A stretch of 64,000 bases of DNA from Sphingobacteriales bacterium (GTDB lineage: Bacteria > Bacteroidota > Bacteroidia > Sphingobacteriales > Sphingobacteriaceae). Below are positions 25,346 to 34,414 of the stretch, piece after piece. How positions within the stretch are numbered: position 1 is the first letter of the stretch; each line of letters starts with the position of its first letter. The notes beneath the pieces are model-generated. The model did not search any database and was not told where the DNA came from. It saw only the letters and a list, made by a program, of their open reading frames with translations. The translations under genes were made by a program, and so were the position numbers. The DNA lies in contig JAQBOG010000023.1 in NCBI GenBank assembly GCA_028288165.1, positions 110,541 through 174,540 of the forward strand. Reading direction: 5' to 3'.

Positions 25346-26397
25346 GATTCTCTCCTTACTATCTTTAAAAGATCTTTTGATGATTTTTCCCAACTATACT
25401 TCGCACAGTAGTAATAATTTGCCTTTATAGATACGTTGATTTCCTTTTCAGATCTTTCGAGGAAGGTGTTAATCGTGTTAATGATGTTCGATGGATCATT
25501 TGGATTGAAGAACATCGCATGTTCACCGGCAATTTCATTAAATACCGCAATATCAGATAGGAGCAAAGGGCAACCTGATGACATAGCTTCCACAACTGGT
25601 AGCCCGAAACCTTCATATAAAGAGCAATTAATCAATGCTTTAGCTTTTGAGTAAAGTTCTTTCAATTGGACATCCGAGCAGTTATCCAGCAATTCCACAT
25701 TCAAGGGAAGTAGTAGATTTTCATCGTTCAGGGTATTTTGCTTTGCCCCAACAATTACCAGTTTTTGCTTTTTAAGCATAGGATTCGCAAATACCTCTAG
25801 TAAGGTTTTAAGGTTTTTCCTAGGATCAAGTGAACCGACAAACAGAAAGAAATTCTCTTTTTTTAGATTGATTTTTTTATAAGTAGAACTCACAAACGTT
25901 TTTGCTGGCGCATTGTAAATCACAGAAACTTTGTTGTGGTTTAAGCCTAGTTTACTTTGTAATTCTGACTTTGAAAATTCACTAACTGTTAATACATGGG
26001 TGCTGATCCGTGCAACTTTCGGAATCATAAATTTGTAGTAATAGTAAAACGATTTAGAAAACCATTTGGGATTCTCCATGTATGACATATCGTGTATGCA
26101 TACGAATTGGTTTTTGTTGAATATAGGCCCAGTGTTGCAAAGATTAATGAGCAGGTTATTATTGTTTTCACCTAAAAACCGGGGTAAATCGAATTGTTCC
26201 CATAAAGTGGTATTGGTGGATTTTCCTGTCTTAATAATGCTTTCCGCAGGAAGATCTATTGCGCTTATATCGAGAAACTCCGGCACTAGAACACGTACGT
26301 TCTTTTCATTTTTAACCAGACAATTGGTTAGTTCATAGGCGTAGCGTTGAACTCCCGTAAGCCTTTGAGTTAAATATTTACCATTTATGTAGATCAT
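25336..26397 (-). CDS. Glycosyltransferase family 4
   Basis: A 353-residue GT-B enzyme. The N-terminus YINGKYLTQRLTGVQRYAYE is typical of GT4 proteins of Bacteroidota capsule clusters. CIHDMSYMENPKWFS, FLFVGSLDPRKNLKTLL and the E-x7-E motif EGFGLPVVEAMSSGCP follow. The start at 26397 gives an ATGA overlap with the upstream stop and has GGAAAG just before it; the ATG 12 nt earlier lacks a ribosome-binding site. Sugar specificity unknown. Confidence 0.9.
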   Translation of the reverse strand: MIYINGKYLTQRLTGVQRYAYELTNCLVKNEKNVRVLVPEFLDISAIDLPAESIIKTGKSTNTTLWEQFDLPRFLGENNNNLLINLCNTGPIFNKNQFVCIHDMSYMENPKWFSKSFYYYYKFMIPKVARISTHVLTVSEFSKSELQSKLGLNHNKVSVIYNAPAKTFVSSTYKKINLKKENFFLFVGSLDPRKNLKTLLEVFANPMLKKQKLVIVGAKQNTLNDENLLLPLNVELLDNCSDVQLKELYSKAKALINCSLYEGFGLPVVEAMSSGCPLLLSDIAVFNEIAGEHAMFFNPNDPSNIINTINTFLERSEKEINVSIKANYYYCAKYSWEKSSKDLLKIVRRESWV

Positions 26398-27410
26398 TGA
26401 ACTTTCCATAAAATATTATTGCACGAGTTTTTAATTGTATGATTTTCAATAATATACTTGTAGGTATAGTAGGCGCTCTTTTTACTTACCACTCCATTTG
26501 CTGCAGATGCCAAACCATAAAATGACTCTTTTGGATTTTTCACTTCGAAACCTGGCTCGTCAAGTAATTCGTAAATAAAAAATCCGCTTACATATGGGTT
26601 CTTTACGATTTCGAGCCCGCTATTTTGTATGTATTTTTTTTGTGCTTCGTGCTTGTTATCGAGACTTCCGTTTCTAAAATTGAATTCGGTTATCCAGATT
26701 GGTTTTTTGAAACGATCTGCCACGGTTTCAAGAACATTTCCATAGCCTTTTACAGAAGCGATATTTCCCATATTTGAATACCAGTGATATCCAATAATGT
26801 CATAATTGATATTGTAGTCTTGGAGTAGTTGTAAGTAATAATAATGTACCCAACCAACTGATAGTGAAATTTTTATTTGTGGATTAACAGACTTTAAACC
26901 ATTTATAAAGCCCGACAATTGCATCATAAGGGCATGGGCTTTTGCCAAATCATAATGACTTTCTTTTGTGCCATCGTATGGTCCTTTCAAAATCTTGTTA
27001 TCGAACTCATTTCCGACCTCTATAACTGGTATATTCTTGCCTGCGCTGTTGCCGAAGTTTTTACCTTGATTAAAACTGTTATTGAAAATGTCTTGCTTAT
27101 TGCCAGTTTTTATCCCTCCTACAGAAAGCACCACAAAAGGGCTAATTTTATTAACGATTAGTTTGTTAATGAACGTGTTGAACTTTAGTTCATTTATAAC
27201 AGCGCCTTCATCGGTTAACTGCGCATCTATTCTGTAAGAGTCTATTTTTAAATATTTTAGGAGCTTTATTTGATCATCCCATGTAGGTGAAGCATAATCT
27301 TTTTGTGTTAGCGGATGTCCGTTTATTCCCCAAACAAAACAGTCTTGTTTATCAATAGCTGAGCTGAGTAACGAAAGTATTAATGAGCAGATAACCGGAA
27401 ATATTAACAT
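26394..27410 (-). CDS. Secreted clan GH-A glycoside hydrolase (PslG/GH39-like) inside the polysaccharide cluster
   Basis: A 338-residue protein with an N-terminal signal or anchor helix (MLIFPVICSLILSLLSS) and a TIM-barrel glycosidase. The acid/base is Glu135 in EVGNEFD, the probable nucleophile Glu242 in WITEFNF, and YHWYS is also typical of clan GH-A. The start is set at 27410, where AGGAGG lies 7 nt upstream and the gene overlaps the polymerase stop by 7 nt; a longer reading begins with unlikely Cys/Arg-rich sequence. Hydrolases such as PslG are found in exopolysaccharide operons and trim or release the polymer; a like role is inferred. Confidence 0.82.
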   Translation of the reverse strand: MLIFPVICSLILSLLSSAIDKQDCFVWGINGHPLTQKDYASPTWDDQIKLLKYLKIDSYRIDAQLTDEGAVINELKFNTFINKLIVNKISPFVVLSVGGIKTGNKQDIFNNSFNQGKNFGNSAGKNIPVIEVGNEFDNKILKGPYDGTKESHYDLAKAHALMMQLSGFINGLKSVNPQIKISLSVGWVHYYYLQLLQDYNINYDIIGYHWYSNMGNIASVKGYGNVLETVADRFKKPIWITEFNFRNGSLDNKHEAQKKYIQNSGLEIVKNPYVSGFFIYELLDEPGFEVKNPKESFYGLASAANGVVSKKSAYYTYKYIIENHTIKNSCNNILWKVQ

Positions 27411-28681
27411 ACTTCGCCTCCTTTCTCCATCACAAAACCCAACCCGAGAAATATCCAAAGTGACGCATAGGAAAATTCGGGTACAGTTGCCATCATGATG
27501 AAAAACAGCAGTATGGTTGCTACCTGATAACATTTCTTCAAGTCGGTATCCGCAATTTTGAGAAATAGATTTTTAACAAAAAGGCTGGCAAAAATCACAA
27601 ATCCAACAATTCCAGTATTTAAAAATAGCGTTGAAAAGAAATCCGTTGAACGAATATATCCGAAACCAATACCAACAAATTTGCTCGGCAAAGGCAAATG
27701 CGACCAGAACTCCATATGGCTTTCCATCGCCCCTCCACGATCCTTCGATGAATCGGTTTCGCCACTTAGTTTTGCAGCAATTACCGTATTATAAACCCGG
27801 TCAAAAACGACTTTGAATGCTTCCATTTGGAGGATGAGCATGACAGCTACAATTAAAAATCCCGTTAGGATAATTAACTTAAACTGCCTTTTATATATAA
27901 ACCAGAAGAGAATAAAAAGGCACATAGAAAGGTAAGCGGTGGTAGAAAACGTGAAAATGAGGCAGAATAGTAAAAGCATATTGTCTAACCAGCGTTTTAA
28001 TCCAAAAGTTAAAACCCAGAACGGGAAAGCGGTAAAGGTGAACATGGATGGTTCTCCGGTATAACCTTTTATCCGCACCAGGTCTATTCCACCAACATTA
28101 ATTGTTTGGAAGATTGATGCATCAATTTCTGAATAACCGAGAGTTCTGTTCGTTACAAAATCTCCGTTTTCGCCCATTATTAAGAAGTAAGCGAACTCGT
28201 AAATAGCGTACAAGCAAAGTAACCGTACTCCCCAAAAGAGGTAGGTTAACAAGTTTGGTCCTGAGAAATACTTAATAAGCAAGTAAATGATGAAACCTGA
28301 GATCAAGTACAACGTTTGGGTGATGTGGGAGATCCTGTAAAAGGTATCCAGGTACTTATTTAGGTTGATGAGTGTTAATGTAGAATTCAGCTTTAATTCG
28401 AATATCAAATTACTTACTTGTGAGCAAATGCTTAAAATGAGTAAAATTGCGAAAAACCAATACAGTTCTTTAATTACTGCTGGCTTCTTTTCGGATGGCA
28501 TAGCCATTATAAAAAGGAAGAGGATGGTACTCAAAACGGTGATGACAGTGGTTCCCTGAACAGAAGGAGCAACCAGGAACGTGGTGCATGGAAAGAATAG
28601 CACCATGATATTGATGTATCTTTCTACAAAACCTGCAGAGGTGTTGCTAAAACTAACCGGTATTGAAACTGCACTTTCCAT
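27404..28681 (-). CDS. Wzy-like polysaccharide polymerase / O-antigen ligase family protein
   Basis: A 425-residue protein with about 11-12 membrane helices and one larger periplasmic loop at about residues 280-330 (RVYNTVIAAKLSGETDSSKD, GIGFGYIRS). The loop Arg residues and the GIGFG motif are typical of Wzy polymerases and O-antigen ligases. Sequence conservation is low in this class, so the call rests on topology and position: it lies 24 nt after wzc and before the glycosyltransferases. It probably joins repeat units in the periplasm. Confidence 0.8.
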   Translation of the reverse strand: MESAVSIPVSFSNTSAGFVERYINIMVLFFPCTTFLVAPSVQGTTVITVLSTILFLFIMAMPSEKKPAVIKELYWFFAILLILSICSQVSNLIFELKLNSTLTLINLNKYLDTFYRISHITQTLYLISGFIIYLLIKYFSGPNLLTYLFWGVRLLCLYAIYEFAYFLIMGENGDFVTNRTLGYSEIDASIFQTINVGGIDLVRIKGYTGEPSMFTFTAFPFWVLTFGLKRWLDNMLLLFCLIFTFSTTAYLSMCLFILFWFIYKRQFKLIILTGFLIVAVMLILQMEAFKVVFDRVYNTVIAAKLSGETDSSKDRGGAMESHMEFWSHLPLPSKFVGIGFGYIRSTDFFSTLFLNTGIVGFVIFASLFVKNLFLKIADTDLKKCYQVATILLFFIMMATVPEFSYASLWIFLGLGFVMEKGGEVC

Positions 28682-28705
28682 ATTTCTACTTTTATTCTTC
28701 TGGGC

Positions 28706-31045
28706 CTAAACTCTCAAACCCGGGGTCAGATTGAGCAACGATTTTTTTTCTGGCTTCTCATAATATCCATATTGAAATGACTCGCTTTCGGGGATGCTGA
28801 TATCGTTGATAAGCAAGTGCAGATCTTTAATTTTCCTGCTTTTTTTCAGGCTGTTTACCAAATCAATTTGAGATACATAACTGTAGTTTTCACGAACCAC
28901 ATAAATGGTCATGTCTACATGTTTTGCAATGATGAGTGAATCTGATACTAAGCCAACTGGAGGGCTATCGATTATAATGTAATCAAAGTCTTCTCTTAAC
29001 TTATTAATCAGTTCAGGTAACCGATCTTTTTGAAGTAATTCTGAGGGATTTAATGGGATAGGACCGGATGTGATAATGAACGAATTAAGCTCTTCATCAA
29101 CTGGTTTCAGTATTCTATTTAAGCCCAAAGTCTTTGACAGTGCATAGTCAGAAAATCCCATCGAGTGGTTACTGATCCCCATATACTCGGATAGCATGGG
29201 CATTCGCAAATCCAGCTCAATGAATACTACTTTTTTATCCAACAAGGACAATGACTTACCCAAATTGCCCGCTACAAAGCTTTTTCCTTCACCCCGCATG
29301 GTTGAGGTAACCATGATTACATTCGACTGATTTGGTTTCAGCACATACTGAAGATTGGTTCTTAACGTTTTGAAATTTTCTGCGACTAAGGTTCTTGAAA
29401 TACTGTCAATCACTATTTTGTTGCCAGATGTATTGTGCCCAATTTCTCCAATCACCTCCATGTTCACCATTTCTACAATGTTAGTTTTGCTAACGAGAAG
29501 TGATTTCTTATTTGGGGTAAGTGTGAGCCATGATAGGGGAATAATGTTTCCCATGATAATGGCCATCAGATACAAAAGTTGTGTATTTGGCTTAAACGGA
29601 TTGATATCGCTAACTGCTGGATCAATAACCTTAGCGGCAGAAATAGCAGCAGTTTGTGATATGGCTGCCTCTTCACGCTTTTGCAATAGATACAAATACA
29701 GTTGTTGCTTCATGTTTTGTTGCCTCGAGAAGCTTTGAAAAACCCGCTCTATCTCTGGCAATCCTTGAATTTGTGAACTGTATGAATTGTGTTGGCCTGA
29801 CATATCGTTCAAGCCTAGCTGAATTTCCTTTTTGTAAGATTTTATGTTTTCAACCAATGAATTTCGTGTTCTTTCTATTTGGTCATCCAGATTAGTTACC
29901 ACAGGGTTTGTGGCTGTATAGGATAAAGCTTGTTTTTCACGTTCCAAAAGCAGTTCATTATATCTGTTTAAGCCGTCAGAAAACGAGGCTTCCTGTATAC
30001 CTGCATTACTCGGGATTACGTTTTTATTTTCTGGGTTGTCAAGATATTTTTCTACATTTTTAACAATGGATAGCTTTACCTGAAGGTCATGCACTTTTTC
30101 ATTATAATCGTTCGCATTACCTACCAAAGCTTTTGATTGTTCTTCAATATTGGCAATCCCGTTTGAGCTTCTATATTTTTGCAGATCTTTTTCAACACCG
30201 CTTAATTGTCCCGTTACTAGTGCTAACCTATTGTCAATCAACTTGATTGCGCTATCTGCTACATGAATCCTGTTAAGGCGTTTTTCTTTCAGATAGTTGT
30301 CCATGATTGTTTGAAGAATCACTCTCCCTTTTTCAGGTTGAGGATAATTCAAGGTTAAATCAACGGTTGTAGCGCCTTTTTCGGAAAATGAAGCATCGTA
30401 CCGACCCATCAATTCCTTAACTGCTGCATCTTCGGATGTTACCGTAATGCTGTAAGCGAGTTTCTCTAATGTGGCAACACCTTTTCTGTTTAACTGAATA
30501 CTGAATGGTCCAACTACTACTTTTTCGCCGAACTTTACATTCCAATTTAAATGAGATGCATCGCTTTTAATATGATAATTACTATCGTCGATAATTTCAA
30601 TATTGAATTTTCGGGCCTTAATCGAGTCAGTAACGTCTGCTATCACAACTTCAAACGGAACATCCCTAAACAACTCGGTTTCTTTTAATCCGTCCTTCAG
30701 CTTTACTTTGGTGCTTAGGTTAAGCTCGTCAACCACACTAATAAGCAAGCTTCTTGATTTAAGTATTTGAAGTTCGTTTTGAGTGTTTTCCTTGGCATTT
30801 AATTGAGTGGAAATGTCACTTACAAACTCTTCATTACGTGTACTGGTATTTTGATCTTGCTGTGGCACAAGGAGCTTTCCGGTAACTTTATATTCTTTAG
30901 TAGAATACGAGCCATACAAGTAGGCAATTGCTAGAAAAGCTGCCGTGCTTATCGCAAATACATACCAACGCGACTTGATCTTTTCAATCAAATCTTGTAA
31001 GTCAAAATTTGATTTTTTAGGCATAGTTGTCTTGTTCGTCTCCAT
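28706..31045 (-). CDS. wzc: Wzc-type polysaccharide co-polymerase and tyrosine autokinase
   Basis: A 779-residue protein. A Wzz domain has helices at about 33-52 and 490-510, with a long periplasmic coiled-coil segment between them (repeats near SGVEKDLQKYRSS and LLLEREKQALSY). The cytoplasmic BY-kinase domain follows: Walker A MRGEGKSF (Lys588), Walker A' FIELDLRMP, and Walker B DYIIIDSPPVG. A short Tyr cluster QYGYY lies near the C-terminus as the autophosphorylation site. Its cycle controls chain length and export with Wza. No cognate phosphatase is encoded in the window. Confidence 0.94.
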   Translation of the reverse strand: METNKTTMPKKSNFDLQDLIEKIKSRWYVFAISTAAFLAIAYLYGSYSTKEYKVTGKLLVPQQDQNTSTRNEEFVSDISTQLNAKENTQNELQILKSRSLLISVVDELNLSTKVKLKDGLKETELFRDVPFEVVIADVTDSIKARKFNIEIIDDSNYHIKSDASHLNWNVKFGEKVVVGPFSIQLNRKGVATLEKLAYSITVTSEDAAVKELMGRYDASFSEKGATTVDLTLNYPQPEKGRVILQTIMDNYLKEKRLNRIHVADSAIKLIDNRLALVTGQLSGVEKDLQKYRSSNGIANIEEQSKALVGNANDYNEKVHDLQVKLSIVKNVEKYLDNPENKNVIPSNAGIQEASFSDGLNRYNELLLEREKQALSYTATNPVVTNLDDQIERTRNSLVENIKSYKKEIQLGLNDMSGQHNSYSSQIQGLPEIERVFQSFSRQQNMKQQLYLYLLQKREEAAISQTAAISAAKVIDPAVSDINPFKPNTQLLYLMAIIMGNIIPLSWLTLTPNKKSLLVSKTNIVEMVNMEVIGEIGHNTSGNKIVIDSISRTLVAENFKTLRTNLQYVLKPNQSNVIMVTSTMRGEGKSFVAGNLGKSLSLLDKKVVFIELDLRMPMLSEYMGISNHSMGFSDYALSKTLGLNRILKPVDEELNSFIITSGPIPLNPSELLQKDRLPELINKLREDFDYIIIDSPPVGLVSDSLIIAKHVDMTIYVVRENYSYVSQIDLVNSLKKSRKIKDLHLLINDISIPESESFQYGYYEKPEKKSLLNLTPGLRV

Positions 31046-31089
31046 AATTATAGATTGAAATGGGTGTTTTTAGGGCTTCTTAAACCTTT

Positions 31090-31905
31090 TTAATTGCCAA
31101 GCGACGTCTGATTTATCAGAATTACCCATAACGATACCAGAGAAATTCCTAAACCTGCATATCTAAAAAAGGTGCTGTCACTATTCTGTACTTTCGCTTT
31201 AGACGGTTCTACATAAATTACATCGTTTTGTCGGAGGTAGAAGTAGGGTGATTTAAGTAATTCTTTTTTAGTTAGATCTAGCTTCACAGCCAATGTTTTT
31301 CCGGTTTCATTTTTTCGAAGCAATAATACATTCTGTCTTTTACCATAAATGGTTAAGTCTCCGGCATAACCTAAAGCATCAAGTACAGATACCTTTTCTG
31401 AAGGAACAACATAGGATGCTGGTCGTGTAACTTCTCCTAAAACAGTTACTTTAAAGTTTGCAAAACGCACATTAACCGCAGGAGAATTGTAAAATTTAAC
31501 GGCAGCTTGTCTAATGGCTTCTCTTGCCTGAAGCGTTGTTAATCCTGAGATTTTTATTTTTCCTAAAACAGGCAATTCTATGTTTCCCTCCCGGTCTACC
31601 AAATAACCAGTGATTTGTTGTTGATTGCCACTAGTTGCTATGGTAATTGCATTTCCTGGTGTTGCAGAGTTTCCATTGTTAATCACTTGTCCGGCTTGTG
31701 GATCAATAGTGTTTACCGTAACTACTAAAATATCATCCGAATTGATAATGGGATCTTTGAATTCTGCAACACTCACTTCACTCTCTAAAGAATTTATGTC
31801 TTGCAGATATTTTACTTCCCGTAAATTAGCGCATGAACTTATAAACGCCGTGACTATAAATGAAAATATAAGGAGCAGCTTTTGTCTAAATAGTAGGTTT
31901 CTCAT
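31090..31905 (-). CDS. wza: Wza-like polysaccharide export lipoprotein
   Basis: A 271-residue outer-membrane auxiliary protein. A lipoprotein signal ends at FISSC (Cys about 26). A Poly_export domain follows (DILVVTVNTIDP ... GYLVDREGNIELPVLGKI), then an SLBB domain (FKVTVLGEVTRPASYVVPSE, YGKRQNVLLLRKN, NDVIYVEPSKA), and a C-terminal hydrophobic segment GLGISLVSLWVILI that would cross the outer membrane. It is shorter than E. coli Wza (about 379 residues), as usual in Bacteroidota. It lies 45 nt upstream of wzc in the same operon. Confidence 0.93.
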   Translation of the reverse strand: MRNLLFRQKLLLIFSFIVTAFISSCANLREVKYLQDINSLESEVSVAEFKDPIINSDDILVVTVNTIDPQAGQVINNGNSATPGNAITIATSGNQQQITGYLVDREGNIELPVLGKIKISGLTTLQAREAIRQAAVKFYNSPAVNVRFANFKVTVLGEVTRPASYVVPSEKVSVLDALGYAGDLTIYGKRQNVLLLRKNETGKTLAVKLDLTKKELLKSPYFYLRQNDVIYVEPSKAKVQNSDSTFFRYAGLGISLVSLWVILINQTSLGN

Positions 31906-32170
31906 GTAAGATGTATTGTTAATGAATGATATTTTATTTACCTAAGCGTTGATATTATCACAACAAATAAGGTTCCTAATTGATTTAATTTTAAAACTTT
32001 TAGCATTTTTATAAAATTTAGATAATAAAAAACGATAATTCTATTAATTATTAATATTTAACTTTATTTTTTATCAAAATTTTAATCTTTTTTCATTATT
32101 TAATCGTATTATTTTTAGGATGATTATATTTTATAATATATTGTTATGATTATTTTGGACTATTTACTAT
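31906..32170. other. AT-rich gap inside the polysaccharide cluster
   Basis: A 265-nt, very AT-rich stretch separates wza from the WecF-like gene and probably holds the wza promoter. No JUMPstart/ops element was seen. The nearest perfect minus-strand -7 match (TATTTTTG) falls at the very end of the upstream gene, near 32179-32186. Confidence 0.4.
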
Positions 32171-33289
32171 TTATCCAAAAATATCCAAGTAGATTCTTTC
32201 AATTTTCTCTGTTGAAAGATAGTTTAATACAATTTTCTTGTTTTTTTCACGATTAATTGTTGATGCATATTTGTCAATATTTTGAATGTCATCTATATCG
32301 TAAACCTCCAGGTCTAAATCTTTCATATATTGAAACATGAAGTTTTTGGAGTTCATAAAAACAATTTTTCCAGTCAACAGAGCAAGCCAGATATTCCCCA
32401 TTCCAAGAGGCCTTAATGAGTTGTTAATGAATATGGGATACTCATAAAACATTTCAACATATTCCTTAAATTTTACAAACGACTCCATGTATTTGATGTT
32501 CAAAAAGAAATAGTTTTCTTTGATCTTCGCTTTCAATCGAGATACATATTTATGATGCCCATAACTGACAGGGATGAGAATTTCCTCGAAATAGATACCT
32601 GACAATTTGTGTAAGGCATCCACATGATTATTGGTGATTGCACCAGAATTACCAAGGATGCATTTAAGCTTGTTATCAGCAATTTGAGGCATCTTTTCGT
32701 GAATGCTGAAAAGCTTGGATAACGTTTCTATATCGGTATCAAACCCATACAAAAAATACTTATGCTGTGCTGATAGACCTTCAATATTTTGAACGGCGAA
32801 CTTATATTCAGGAGTGATCCAAGTTAATATGTTGTCGATTTTTTTATACGCTTTTTGCGATTGGATATTTAATATGTAGTTTTTTACTTTCCGTAAAGCA
32901 TCTTTAACTAAGTCTTCAATATTCTGTGTATCTTCTTTAAGTGTTTGGGTTGCCGGTTCAAACAGTGGATACGAGACAGATTTCGATTCATACAGCTCAG
33001 AGCCCCAAATCATCCAATTCAATTCATTGAATTTATTTCGCAAAACCCATCGTTTTAAATCGTTATTGAAAGCATGGAGAAACACTTTGTCATAACTTCC
33101 AATATCCCCAACCTGGGTAGAAAATTGATTAGAATCTAAGGTTGATGATACCAAATCAACCCGTTTTATATATTTAAATTGGCCACCCCGTCTAACAATA
33201 AATTTGTTGTTTGTTGTAAGATTTAATTGTTCAAGCTTGCTGACAAAGGGATCGAAAAATTTCTCGTCGTTAAAAATGTGTAAGTTCAT
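32171..33289 (-). CDS. WecF-like (GT56) N-acetylfucosaminyltransferase family protein
   Basis: A 372-residue protein resembling E. coli WecF/RffT (TDP-Fuc4NAc:lipid II transferase, GT56). Matching segments are NWMIWGSELYES (WecF HIWGADLYE), CILGNSGAITNNHVDAL (WecF ILVGNSGDRSNEHIAAL), the ILIPVSYGHHKYVSRL region, and the C-terminal LALLTGKIVFMNSKN. It sits 45 nt after a DegT-type sugar aminotransferase gene, which could make the 4-amino-4,6-dideoxy sugar this enzyme uses. Donor and linkage are inferred. Base composition is notably AT-rich. Confidence 0.78.
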   Translation of the reverse strand: MNLHIFNDEKFFDPFVSKLEQLNLTTNNKFIVRRGGQFKYIKRVDLVSSTLDSNQFSTQVGDIGSYDKVFLHAFNNDLKRWVLRNKFNELNWMIWGSELYESKSVSYPLFEPATQTLKEDTQNIEDLVKDALRKVKNYILNIQSQKAYKKIDNILTWITPEYKFAVQNIEGLSAQHKYFLYGFDTDIETLSKLFSIHEKMPQIADNKLKCILGNSGAITNNHVDALHKLSGIYFEEILIPVSYGHHKYVSRLKAKIKENYFFLNIKYMESFVKFKEYVEMFYEYPIFINNSLRPLGMGNIWLALLTGKIVFMNSKNFMFQYMKDLDLEVYDIDDIQNIDKYASTINREKNKKIVLNYLSTEKIERIYLDIFG

Positions 33290-33334
33290 ATCAGTGGTAA
33301 TTTGAGAGTAAATGATATTTTCAAATGGCAGAGC

Positions 33335-34414
33335 TTAATTGTTTTGTGTTCTTAATAGTATCCTGCAAGCCATATTGGCTTCTTCGATCGTTAAATCCTG
33401 GTACATGGGTAGGCATAAAACTCTTGTCGAGATGCTATTTGCAATGGGAGTGTCGCCTTTTAAAACATAGGATAGTGAACTAAGCGGTGGATAGAAGTAT
33501 CTCCGGGGATAAATCCAGTTTAAACCTAACTGCTCCACACTTTTTAGCAATTTTTCTTCAGTCTCAAATACAATAGGATAATAAGCGTAATTGGGTTCTG
33601 CTCCTTTTAAAATTTCTGGGATTGAAACGTTGAGATTCTCTAATTTGGAAGTATAAAAATTATATAGTTCTTTCCTTTTACTTAAAATCGAGGAGATGTA
33701 ATTAAGGTTGGTTAAACCCATGGCTGCATGGAATTCGCAGTTCTTGCCATTTATTCCTAAGCCTTGAAAATTTTCAGGACCATTATGTCCGAAGTTTCGC
33801 ATAAACGCTATTTTTTTGAGTAATTCGGGGCATTGTGTAAATATGCCTCCTCCTTCAATGGTGTGAAACAATTTAGTAGCATGGAAACTGGTTGTGCTCG
33901 CATCGCCATATTCAAAAATTGATTTTCCTTTGTATTTGGTGTTGAAGCAATGTGCGGCATCATAAATTACCTTTAAGTTATGTTTTGTAGCGATTGCCTG
34001 AATTGCATCCACATTGCAGGGGTTGCCATAAACATGGGTTGCAATGATGGCTGAAGTATTTGGTGTAATCGCTTTTTCGATAGATGCAGGGTCGATATTT
34101 AATGTGTTTGGGTCTATGTCGGCAAAAACAGGAATACAGTTTTCCCAAACAATGCTACTGGTGGTTGCAACATATGAAAGTGGCGTAGTTATAATCTCTC
34201 CTTTAAGATCTAATGCTTTGATAACAAGCTGCAATGCCAAGGTTCCGTTAGATACAAATAGAAAATGATTTAAATCTAAAAACTCTTTCAATTTTAATTC
34301 GAACTGGTTAACTAAAGGGCCATTGTTAGTGAGCCATTGTCTGTCCCAGATTGATTTTACTTGAGTCATGTATTCATCCATGGGAGGCAAAAAGGGTTTC
34401 GTTACAGGTATCAT
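33335..34414 (-). CDS. DegT/DnrJ/EryC1/StrS sugar aminotransferase
   Basis: A 359-residue PLP enzyme of the sugar aminotransferase family. PVTKPFLPP opens the protein, FVSNGTLALQLVIKAL forms the phosphate cup, YDAAHCF contains the PLP-ring-contacting Asp, and Lys181 in SFHATKLFH is the Schiff-base lysine. It aminates an NDP-keto-sugar, probably NDP-4-keto-6-deoxyhexose, to a 4-amino sugar (as WecE, VioA or FdtB). No sugar dehydratase gene is in the cluster, so the keto-sugar must come from elsewhere. The start overlaps the upstream flippase stop by 4 nt. Confidence 0.92.
   Translation of the reverse strand: MIPVTKPFLPPMDEYMTQVKSIWDRQWLTNNGPLVNQFELKLKEFLDLNHFLFVSNGTLALQLVIKALDLKGEIITTPLSYVATTSSIVWENCIPVFADIDPNTLNIDPASIEKAITPNTSAIIATHVYGNPCNVDAIQAIATKHNLKVIYDAAHCFNTKYKGKSIFEYGDASTTSFHATKLFHTIEGGGIFTQCPELLKKIAFMRNFGHNGPENFQGLGINGKNCEFHAAMGLTNLNYISSILSKRKELYNFYTSKLENLNVSIPEILKGAEPNYAYYPIVFETEEKLLKSVEQLGLNWIYPRRYFYPPLSSLSYVLKGDTPIANSISTRVLCLPMYQDLTIEEANMACRILLRTQNN

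Noticed and set aside
27411..27533. 41-residue N-terminal extension of the cluster glycoside hydrolase
   Set aside because: It lies within the polymerase gene in another frame; the ATG at 27410 has AGGAGG upstream and starts a signal helix.
31906..32170. Replication origin or JUMPstart/ops element in the AT-rich gap
   Set aside because: No DnaA-box cluster and no GGCGGTAG ops sequence was seen; AT-richness alone is not evidence.
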